From contig CAMLLI010000289.1 of assembly GCA_946480685.1 (NCBI GenBank), forward strand, positions 1 to 6,161: a stretch of 6,161 nt of DNA, given 5' to 3'. Below are positions 1 to 4,935 of the stretch, piece after piece; positions within the stretch are counted from its first letter, which is position 1, and each line of letters starts with the position of its first letter. The position numbers were made by a program, and so were the translations under genes. Source of the DNA: an uncultured Flammeovirgaceae bacterium. GTDB lineage: Bacteria > Bacteroidota > Bacteroidia > Cytophagales > Cyclobacteriaceae. The notes beneath the pieces were generated by a model that was not told the DNA's origin, searched no databases, and saw only the letters and a program-made list of their open reading frames with translations.

Positions 1-613
1 CTACCAGCAAGAATGAAAAGCGTGTAGCCTCTCCTTCATTGGCAAATGGAAACGACTCGTGGTTAATGATCAGCAAAGAACATACTACCATTAATATAAC
101 ACTGCCATAATAGCCCATGGAAAAACCTTTTGCACTGGTGATGTCATATTTATCGTGCGTAACGATCTCCGGCAAGAATGCATTGTAAAAAACAAGACTT
201 CCGGAATATCCTATACTGGCCAGTATAGAACATGCAATGCCCCACTCGAGTGTATGTATATCTTCGAAGAAATATAGTCCCATACACGAAAGACTTCCCA
301 GCCACACGAAAAACTTCATGAATGTTTTTTTGTTGCCGGTATAGTCGGCAGCACCGGAGAGTAAGGGAAGTATAACGGCTACAACAAGAAACGAAAACGA
401 CAATGCGTAACTATACAACACCGAGTTCTGAATGGATACGCCCATGAATTGGACAACATCGCTTCCATTGTTCTGCGCAACAGCTTTATAGTAGATCGGA
501 AAAATAGCCGTTGTTATAACAAGCGAGTAAACTGAATTGGCCCAGTCGTACATATACCAGGCGCGAACCGTTTTCGGGTTATTAAGCTGTGCAGCAACAC
601 TCACACCTTCCAT
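1..613 (-). CDS. UMF1-family MFS transporter, N-terminal part (cut by window edge)
   Basis: This is an inner-membrane secondary transporter of the UMF1 (Atg22-like) branch of the major facilitator superfamily; its substrate is unknown. About 204 codons are visible, and the 3' end lies beyond base 1. Family hallmarks seen in the translation are WYMYDWANSVYS at residues 19-30, opening the first membrane helix, and an MFS motif-A-like loop, GAADYTGNKK, at 87-96. A third is FYNAFLPEI at 142-150, followed by SAKGFSMGYYGS at 160-171. Hydrophobic stretches near residues 28-46, 66-86, 100-116, 124-146 and 166-184 fit the first helices of a 12-helix protein. The ATG at 613-611 is chosen because an in-frame TAA lies 18 nt upstream and the WYMYDWANS motif starts at a normal distance. 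The gene lies 84 bp downstream of the lacI-type gene on the same strand, so the repressor may control it. The family call is firm; the role is not. Confidence 0.9.
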   Translation of the reverse strand, partial: MEGVSVAAQLNNPKTVRAWYMYDWANSVYSLVITTAIFPIYYKAVAQNNGSDVVQFMGVSIQNSVLYSYALSFSFLVVAVILPLLSGAADYTGNKKTFMKFFVWLGSLSCMGLYFFEDIHTLEWGIACSILASIGYSGSLVFYNAFLPEIVTHDKYDITSAKGFSMGYYGSVILMVVCSLLIINHESFPFANEGEATRFSFLLV

Positions 614-633
614 AATGCAGTCTTTTGATTATA

Positions 634-663
634 CAAGATTAGGAATTCGACTGGCAAAACAAA
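634..663 (-). promoter_or_regulatory. Bacteroidota-type promoter candidate for the MFS transporter gene
   Basis: Read on the minus strand, TTTG (663-660) is followed by an 18-bp spacer and TAATCTTG (641-634). This matches the Bacteroidota primary-sigma consensus TTTG/TAnnTTTG with one mismatch in the -7 box. Transcription would begin about 15 nt upstream of the ATG at 613. The transporter may therefore be transcribed separately from the repressor gene upstream, although read-through is also possible because no terminator is visible between them. Confidence 0.45.
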
Positions 664-697
664 GCTCGTGTATTGAAAGTAAAAGGTTTGCTGATTT

Positions 698-1714
698 CTA
701 TTGGACACGGGATGATTCGCGGATGATGAGGCTGCTTTTAATCACACGTTTCTCCGGTTTCATATCGTGATGGCGAATATGATTAATGAGCATCTCAGCC
801 GCGCTCGCGCCTATATCATGAGCCGGATGATCAATGCTACTAAGCGATGGCTCTACAAAGCGACAGAGATTTTCATTATTAAAACCGAGTACTGCAACAT
901 CCTGCGGTATACGCAAGCCATTCTTCTTCATGATGTGTATCATTTCAAGCGCAGCATAATCATTGATGGCAAAGATGGCATCCGGCCGCTGCGGCAGGTT
1001 GAGCAGGTAACGTGTATACTCTTCTACTTTATCACTGCGGTAATGCGAGTGTACTATATAAGAGTCCTTCACCTGCAGGTTATGTTTGCGCAGTGCATCG
1101 AGATAACCGTTAAGTCGCGCGCGACTGTTAAATAAATGCTCAGGTCCGGTAACAAAAGCGATACGTTTACAACCTTGTTCAATCAGATGCTCCGTTCCTT
1201 CCATAGCAATTTCATAGTTGTTGGTAACAACCTGCGAGGCCACTATATTTTCAAATACACGATCGAAGAATACAAGCGGTATACCTTTCTCGGTTAGTGA
1301 AGCAAATTGATCGGAGCGATCGGTCTCGGTTGAGATGGAGACAATGATTCCGTCTACGCGGCTTGAGACAAGCGAATGCAAATTTTTCTTCTCTGCTATG
1401 TAGGACTCATTCGATTGACAGATCATCACATTCATGCCTGCCATATCAGCCTGCTTTTGTATACCACCCACAGCACGTGCAAAAAAGCGATTGATCGTTT
1501 CCGGCACAATCACACCTATAGTATTCGTCTTTTGTTGCTTGAGATTTATAGCGAGTGTGTTGGGCTCGTATTGCAACTGACTGGCCAGATCAAGGATCTT
1601 CTGTTTTGTTTCCGGGTGGATATCGGATCGTCCGGCAAGCGCGCGTGAGACCGTTGACTTCGAGATGCCCAGCATGCGGGCGATGTCTTTAATGGTAACT
1701 ACTTTTTTCTGCAT
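698..1714 (-). CDS. LacI-family transcriptional repressor
   Basis: This is a cytoplasmic DNA-binding regulator of 338 residues, the normal size for the family. The N-terminal LacI helix-turn-helix spans about residues 6-52 (VTIKDIARMLGISKSTVSRAL, with recognition helix near S18-R24). The hinge YEPNTLAINLKQQKT covers 49-63, and L58 is the likely residue that wedges into the central CpG of an operator. From about residue 65 to 336 it is a periplasmic-binding-protein-like effector domain, with typical segments at IGVIVPE, VDGIIVS, the SRARLNGYLDAL helix and VAVLGFNNENLCRFVEPSLSSID. The ligand is probably a sugar, as in most relatives, but no residue here fixes which one. The ATG at 1714-1712 places the helix-turn-helix at the usual distance from the start. 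It is divergent from the sigma gene and upstream of the MFS transporter, its most likely target apart from itself. Confidence 0.95.
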   Translation of the reverse strand: MQKKVVTIKDIARMLGISKSTVSRALAGRSDIHPETKQKILDLASQLQYEPNTLAINLKQQKTNTIGVIVPETINRFFARAVGGIQKQADMAGMNVMICQSNESYIAEKKNLHSLVSSRVDGIIVSISTETDRSDQFASLTEKGIPLVFFDRVFENIVASQVVTNNYEIAMEGTEHLIEQGCKRIAFVTGPEHLFNSRARLNGYLDALRKHNLQVKDSYIVHSHYRSDKVEEYTRYLLNLPQRPDAIFAINDYAALEMIHIMKKNGLRIPQDVAVLGFNNENLCRFVEPSLSSIDHPAHDIGASAAEMLINHIRHHDMKPEKRVIKSSLIIRESSRVQ

Positions 1715-1865
1715 AGTGCTACAGGGTAGAATCAGGATCCATAAAAATAATGTTTCGACCCCGATCCCGGGAACGGTCTCGGAAAAATATTTCGAAAATT
1801 TACGCGAACAGTGCTATTAATGTTTGAAAAAAGTTGAAAATTAGAATAATCAATCGATTTCGTTT
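1715..1865. promoter_or_regulatory. Divergent intergenic region between lacI-type and sigma genes
   Basis: This 151-bp AT-rich spacer must hold the start signals for both divergent genes. I could not find a convincing pair of TTTG and TAnnTTTG boxes for either. The nearest are TATTTTTA on the minus strand at 1747-1740, without a matching upstream TTTG, and AATGTTTG on the plus strand at 1819-1826, also without one. Two dyad sequences centred on CG stand out: the GC-rich block described separately, and the perfect 8-bp palindrome TTTCGAAA at 1790-1797. No Shine-Dalgarno sequence precedes either start codon, as is usual in Bacteroidota. Confidence 0.4.
1757..1778. promoter_or_regulatory. GC-rich inverted repeat, candidate LacI-type operator
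   Basis: Within an AT-rich spacer, GATCCCGGGAAC (1763-1774) is a near-perfect dyad with a central CpG, flanked by GACC (1757-1760) and GGTC (1775-1778). LacI-family repressors bind dyads of this size with a central CpG, and they often repress their own gene. The site starts 43 bp upstream of the repressor ATG, a suitable position for autoregulation. The outer and inner dyads are offset by one base, so the site is imperfect. The assignment is inference. Confidence 0.3.
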
Positions 1866-2480
1866 ATGAATAAGTCTATACCCGTTTCTACTATTCATTC
1901 GGAAAGCAGTCCAAAATTCCCGGGAATTAAGCAAGGATCGTCCCAGGATATCAACTCGCTGATGAATCGCATTCTTCAGGAGAATGATTATACTGCCTTT
2001 CAGAAATTGTTTGCCGATATGTATTCTCCATTGTGTGTGTTCTGCGTAAGATTCGTGCACGTGAAAGAAGTTGCTGAAGAACTGGTGAGCGATGTATTCT
2101 ATACCATCTGGAAGAACCGCGAGCAGATTGTGATCGCATCGCCCAAAGCATATCTGTTTACCGCGGTGCGGAACCGGGCCTTCGATTACCTGCGAAAAAT
2201 AAAGAAGACCGTATGGTGCGATCTGGAAGCCGCCATGCAACTGGCTGCAGAATTAACCGACAGCCAGGACCTGCTCATTGAACAGGAGCTTAACCGCCAT
2301 GTAGAAAAATCCATTGCAAGTTTACCGCGTCAATGCAGACTTATCTTTGAACTAAGTCGCGAACATGGCTTGAAGTATAAAGAGATAGCCAGTAAACTAA
2401 ATATCAGCATTAAAACGGTAGAGACTCAAATGAGCCGGGCATTAAAGCACCTGCGCGGTTCACTGCAGATAACCGGGTAA
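1866..2480 (+). CDS. ECF RNA polymerase sigma factor, FecI-like Bacteroidota type
   Basis: This is a cytoplasmic extracytoplasmic-function sigma factor of 204 residues that would direct RNA polymerase to a dedicated promoter set. Region 2 covers about residues 41-111: DYTAFQKLF, then [19 protein letters not shown] (core-binding and -10 contacts), then [17 protein letters not shown]. Region 4 covers about 139-200: [21 protein letters not shown], then the helix-turn-helix [28 protein letters not shown], which reads the -35 box. Regions 1.1 and 3 are absent, as expected for ECF factors. The ATG at 1866 gives an N-terminal lead of about 40 residues that is longer than usual and poorly structured. 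The in-frame ATG at 1962 (M33) is a credible alternative start. The next gene, 89 bp downstream, resembles an anti-sigma fragment. No SusC/TonB receptor gene, the usual partner of FecI-like factors, lies nearby. Confidence 0.93.
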   Translation: MNKSIPVSTIHSESSPKFPGIKQGSSQDINSLMNRILQENDYTAFQKLFADMYSPLCVFCVRFVHVKEVAEELVSDVFYTIWKNREQIVIASPKAYLFTAVRNRAFDYLRKIKKTVWCDLEAAMQLAAELTDSQDLLIEQELNRHVEKSIASLPRQCRLIFELSREHGLKYKEIASKLNISIKTVETQMSRALKHLRGSLQITG

Positions 2481-2520
2481 ATGCCGTTAATACACTTTGT
2501 ATAAAAAATTCAACAGGCTT

Positions 2521-2550
2521 TTTGATCAGGGTAATATGACTATAAATTCG
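2521..2550 (+). promoter_or_regulatory. Bacteroidota-type promoter candidate for the 78-residue gene
   Basis: TTTG (2521-2524), an 18-bp spacer and TAAATTCG (2543-2550) match the phylum's primary promoter consensus with one mismatch in the -7 box. Transcription would begin about 12-14 nt upstream of the ATG at 2570, giving a very short leader. The same 18-bp spacing is seen in the promoter candidate before the MFS transporter. If real, the small gene is expressed from the housekeeping sigma factor and not only from the upstream sigma-gene transcript. Confidence 0.45.
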
Positions 2551-2569
2551 TCTTTTCAATGTATACAGC

Positions 2570-2806
2570 ATGTCGATGAAAAGACTGAACACGCAGGAAT
2601 GGTCGCTTATAAAACGGTATCTGAAAGCAGAAACCAGCCTGCAGGATTTAGCCAAGCTGGATATACTCTGGGCTGAAAACCCAACCCTTAAATCGGAAAT
2701 CGACATGCTCTATGGCAAAACTCCATTACCATCACCGGAAGAATTTGACCCCGGCCAGGCCTTCGAAAAACTCCACAACCGCTTTAAACGAGAAGATTTG
2801 ATTTAG
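2570..2806 (+). CDS. Small anti-sigma-like protein, resembles N-terminus of FecR-type regulators only
   Basis: This is a soluble 78-residue protein with no membrane segment or signal peptide. The layout resembles the cytoplasmic anti-sigma part of Bacteroidota FecR-like proteins. A helical start (residues 7-20, EWSLIKRYLKAE) is followed by a helix with DILWAENPTLKSEIDMLYG (31-49) and a proline-rich linker (51-57). It ends with FDPGQAFEKLHNRFKRE (59-75), like the fD..aF.kL..R motif that comes just before the membrane helix in those proteins. Here the stop codon falls exactly where that helix would begin, and the 80 bp that follow carry no continuation in any frame. Its position after an ECF sigma gene supports a role in binding that sigma factor. 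It could be a natural soluble anti-sigma factor, a truncated remnant or an unrelated small protein. The start could equally be the ATG at 2576. The family assignment rests on a short motif and is tentative. Confidence 0.6.
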   Translation: MSMKRLNTQEWSLIKRYLKAETSLQDLAKLDILWAENPTLKSEIDMLYGKTPLPSPEEFDPGQAFEKLHNRFKREDLI

Positions 2807-2846
2807 CTATACCGAAAATCCTAATATATACTTCCCCCTAAAGTTT

Positions 2847-2908
2847 ACTTCTTACTTCTTACTTCTTATTTCTTACTCCTTACTCCTTACTTCTTACTCC
2901 TACTTCTT
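2847..2908. repeat. Heptanucleotide tandem repeat (ACTTCTT and variants), nine units
   Basis: Plus-strand units are ACTTCTT three times (2847-2867), ATTTCTT, ACTCCTT twice, ACTTCTT, a 6-base ACTCCT, and ACTTCTT. The variants differ mainly by C/T changes, so each strand stays almost purely pyrimidine or purine apart from one base per unit. On the minus strand the repeat puts TAA every 7 bases and so closes all three frames within 21 bases. It lies at the junction of two convergent genes, encodes the last residues of the ThuA-like protein and supplies its stop codon. It is short, not flanked by target duplications, and contains no hairpin. Confidence 0.85.
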
Positions 2909-3747
2909 CCCCCCAACCAAACCACCCCATCCAAAACAAACCTATTCTGCACCTCATTCTGAAACGTATACGACAACGTTCCATTCGTGCCGCCATAGTC
3001 CATATCATTATGTCCCATGTTAATATAGATCATTCTATATTTCGTATTCGTCCAGGCCACGGGGTAATAACCGCTGTGCCAGATCTCGTGTTGCTTGGGA
3101 CCAGTGCCTAACGGAAAACTTTTCGCATCGATCGACAGTAGTATTTTTATATCCGGATTTTTACGCAAGTCATTTTTCCAGCTATACCATTCGTTCGGTG
3201 ACGATTTGAACGTTGCTGGTATATTTCTCACGGAAGGATGCTTTTTATCCTCCACCCGAAGTATAGCACTCGTAGGCCGCCATGTATTTCCTTTATACTC
3301 ACCGGAACCTAAAAATGTATTGTGATACCAATCCCAATTCTGCGGATAGGCAGAAGGTGTAAGCGCAAAGCCTGCAAAATGAAAACCCATCCAGGCACCA
3401 CCCTGCTCCATATACTTTTGAAAAGCTTCACGCTGCTCCAGTGAATCCGGACGCGTATCCAGAAAAAGTACAACCTGGTATTTAGCGAGGAAGGAAGCAT
3501 TCAGATTGCTCCAGTCATTCGTGGAATCATACTTGAAATTATACTTCGTGGCAGCTTCAGCAAAGAAACGGTTGGCTTCATGCACATAACTGATGTGCGC
3601 CAGGTCATGCTTCGCAGTATAAAACCCGATCACATTAAATCGCGGATTTTTCTGCTGTGCACAGGCTACGATGCCGGCATGCATGTACAGTATACAAAAT
3701 ACCCACAACACCCACGCGTGGCTATATATTTTTTTAGTATGAATCAT
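2887..3747 (-). CDS. Exported ThuA-like domain protein
   Basis: This is a 286-residue protein with a signal sequence and a ThuA-like (trehalose-utilisation, glutamine-amidotransferase-fold) domain. The signal peptide has basic residues at 5-6 and a hydrophobic core at 11-28. It ends in IVACAQQ, which fits either lipoprotein processing at C29 (lipobox I-V-A-C) or ordinary cleavage after ACA (residue 30). The protein should therefore act in the periplasm or on the outer membrane. Family features are an early NVIGFYTAKHDLAH segment, YQVVLFLDT, the GGAWMGFHFAGFA turn, and the C-terminal GHNDMDYGGTNG followed by NRFVLDGVVWLGG. Related proteins are linked to breakdown or modification of disaccharides and keto-sugars, but the reaction is not established for this type. 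The ATG lies 10 bp after the reductase stop codon, so the two are almost certainly co-transcribed. The C-terminal RSRSKK tail comes from the heptad repeat and lies beyond the domain. Confidence 0.88.
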   Translation of the reverse strand: MIHTKKIYSHAWVLWVFCILYMHAGIVACAQQKNPRFNVIGFYTAKHDLAHISYVHEANRFFAEAATKYNFKYDSTNDWSNLNASFLAKYQVVLFLDTRPDSLEQREAFQKYMEQGGAWMGFHFAGFALTPSAYPQNWDWYHNTFLGSGEYKGNTWRPTSAILRVEDKKHPSVRNIPATFKSSPNEWYSWKNDLRKNPDIKILLSIDAKSFPLGTGPKQHEIWHSGYYPVAWTNTKYRMIYINMGHNDMDYGGTNGTLSYTFQNEVQNRFVLDGVVWLGGRSRSKK

Positions 3748-3757
3748 CTGCTATAAA

Positions 3758-4801
3758 TTAGTCGCGATATAATTTCGGTGCTGCATTCAACGCTGGGAAC
3801 TGACGCTGATGCCAGTATGGATATATCACCGGCACTTCGCTTACGGCATCGAGGCGCTTAACCTGTTCCAGCGTAAGGTTCCATCCTACCGCACCAAAGT
3901 TTTGTTTGAGTTGCTCTTCGTTGCGCGCACCAATGATAATGTTCGATACCGTGGGTCTTTGCAGCAACCAGTTGAGAGCAACCTGCGCTATACTTTTACC
4001 GGTTTCCGCTGCGATCTCATCCAGCACATCGATGATATTGTAGAACACTTCGTCTGATACAGCGAAGGCCGGCACCGGACTTCCTCCCTGCGCAATGCGC
4101 GCATCTTTTGGCATCGGTTGGTTGCGCCTGTATTTACCGCTTAATCTTCCCGCCGATAACGGACTCCACACAATGGTACCAACGTTTTGATCAATTGCCA
4201 GTGGCATCAACTCCCATTCAAAGTCGCGATTTACCAATGAGTAGTACGCCTGATGCGCTATATATTTCGACCAGCCGTAGCGCTCGGATATAGAAAGGGA
4301 TTTCATAAGATGCCACCCTGAAAAATTGGAGCACGCTATATACCGTACCTTACCGCTCTGCACCAATGTGTTCAACGTGTTGAGCGTTTCTTCTACCGGT
4401 GTATTGGCATCGAAGCCATGCAGGTGGTATATATCGATATAGTCCGTACCGAGGCGTTTCAGACTTTCTTCACACGCTTTTAATAAATGATAGCGGGAAG
4501 AACCATAGTCATTCACACCGTTGCTCATCGGAAATGTAGCCTTGGTAGAGATCAATACTTTGTCGCGTTTACCGGCTATAGCTTTACCAAGTATTTCCTC
4601 CGACATACCAGTAGAGTATACATTGGCTGTATCGAAGAAGTTTACACCGGCATCAAGACAAAGATTTACAAGATGCTTTGCTTCCTCTACCTGTGTTGCA
4701 CCCCACGCTTTGAAAAATTCGTTTCCACCGCCAAAGGTCGCTGTACCAAAACTCAATACGGGCACGCGCAATCCCGAACCGCCCAGTTGTCTGTATTCCA
4801 T
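3758..4801 (-). CDS. Aldo/keto reductase, NADP-dependent type
   Basis: This is a cytoplasmic oxidoreductase of 347 residues that should fold as a (beta/alpha)8 barrel and reduce an aldehyde or ketone, or oxidise an alcohol, with NAD(P). The catalytic tetrad can be placed at D57 and Y62 (FFDTANVYSTGMSEEILG), K87 (VLISTKATF) and H128 (DIYHLHGFD). The barrel continues with ACSNFSGWHL, the glutamine-bearing HQAYYSLVNRDFEWELMPLA and WSPLSAGRLSGKYR. The C-terminal IIIGARNEEQLKQN (288-301) is the cofactor-phosphate-binding segment. Overall it resembles the aryl-alcohol-dehydrogenase-like subgroup; substrate specificity cannot be read from the sequence. The ATG at 4801-4799 gives the canonical MEYRQLGGSGLRVP start. 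It is the first gene of a two-gene unit with the ThuA-like protein, suggesting redox steps on a sugar or sugar derivative. A strong hairpin-forming sequence lies directly upstream and may control its translation. Confidence 0.95.
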   Translation of the reverse strand: MEYRQLGGSGLRVPVLSFGTATFGGGNEFFKAWGATQVEEAKHLVNLCLDAGVNFFDTANVYSTGMSEEILGKAIAGKRDKVLISTKATFPMSNGVNDYGSSRYHLLKACEESLKRLGTDYIDIYHLHGFDANTPVEETLNTLNTLVQSGKVRYIACSNFSGWHLMKSLSISERYGWSKYIAHQAYYSLVNRDFEWELMPLAIDQNVGTIVWSPLSAGRLSGKYRRNQPMPKDARIAQGGSPVPAFAVSDEVFYNIIDVLDEIAAETGKSIAQVALNWLLQRPTVSNIIIGARNEEQLKQNFGAVGWNLTLEQVKRLDAVSEVPVIYPYWHQRQFPALNAAPKLYRD

Positions 4802-4805
4802 GATG

Positions 4806-4872
4806 CTGTAATTTTTAACGTAACATACCTGACCAGCGAAATGCTGAATGGCATGAAGTTAAAAATTATCAG
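4806..4872 (-). promoter_or_regulatory. Long hairpin in the leader of the aldo/keto reductase gene
   Basis: On the minus strand, 67 nt can fold into one three-tier stem. The base is CTG (4872-4870) pairing CAG (4808-4806), and after one bulged A a perfect 11-bp stem, TAATTTTTAAC (4868-4858) with GTTAAAAATTA (4819-4809). Next is CATGCC (4855-4850) with GGTATG (4829-4824), including one G-U pair that would mispair on the other strand. The tip is CAGC (4846-4843) with GCTG (4837-4834), closing a 5-nt loop. The fold ends 4 nt before the ATG and would bury the A-rich stretch that takes the place of a Shine-Dalgarno sequence in Bacteroidota. It is a candidate translational control element or 5'-end stabiliser; a DNA-binding dyad is the alternative. 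No known riboswitch class was recognised. Confidence 0.5.
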
Positions 4873-4915
4873 ACATACTTAAACAAATATTGGGTTAAGG
4901 GAATAAGTAGTATAT

Positions 4916-4934
4916 ATCCGGTATACCACCGGAT
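4916..4934 (-). terminator. Short GC-rich hairpin just after the permease stop codon
   Basis: ATCCGGT and ACCGGAT form a perfect 7-bp stem around a 5-nt loop, starting one base after the permease TAA at 4938-4936. Its position fits a transcription terminator or an mRNA 3'-end stabiliser. The downstream bases on the minus strand are ATATATACTACTT, which lacks the uninterrupted U run of a strong intrinsic terminator, so read-through into the reductase operon remains possible. Confidence 0.38.
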
Positions 4935-4935
4935 G

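Larger units (their letters stand above)
4802..4935 (-). other. Intergenic region upstream of the aldo/keto reductase
   Basis: The 134-bp gap between the permease stop and the reductase start contains the two hairpins listed separately. Promoter signals for the reductase are weak. AATATTTG (4891-4884 on minus) matches the -7 box with one mismatch and would start transcription close to the 5' end of the long hairpin, but no TTTG lies at the right distance upstream. TTTG (4887-4884) with TAATTTTT (4868-4861) has only a 15-bp spacer. Confidence 0.3.

Noticed and set aside
767..1135. Open frame on the plus strand inside the LacI-type gene
   Set aside because: It is antisense to a clearly conserved regulator, shows no recognisable domain and is typical of a shadow frame.
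1800..2240. Minus-strand open frame over the sigma gene
   Set aside because: The plus strand here encodes sigma regions 2.1-2.4 clearly; the antisense frame is a shadow.
2481..2520. A-run and T-run after the sigma stop as an intrinsic terminator
   Set aside because: The A5 and T5 runs could pair, but no GC-rich stem separates them, so the structure would be too weak.
2560..2567. Palindrome TGTATACA just before the small gene's start
   Set aside because: TATA-containing strings are so common in this window that an 8-bp palindrome of this kind carries little weight.
2847..2908. Heptad repeat considered as a CRISPR array or a series of ribosome binding sites (AAGGAG on minus)
   Set aside because: There are no spacers and units are only 7 bp, so it is not CRISPR; no start codon follows the AAGGAG strings, and this phylum makes little use of Shine-Dalgarno pairing.
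4487..4882. Plus-strand open frame crossing the reductase start and its leader
   Set aside because: The part over the reductase is antisense to the conserved barrel start, and the rest is the hairpin leader; no coding signal of its own is visible.
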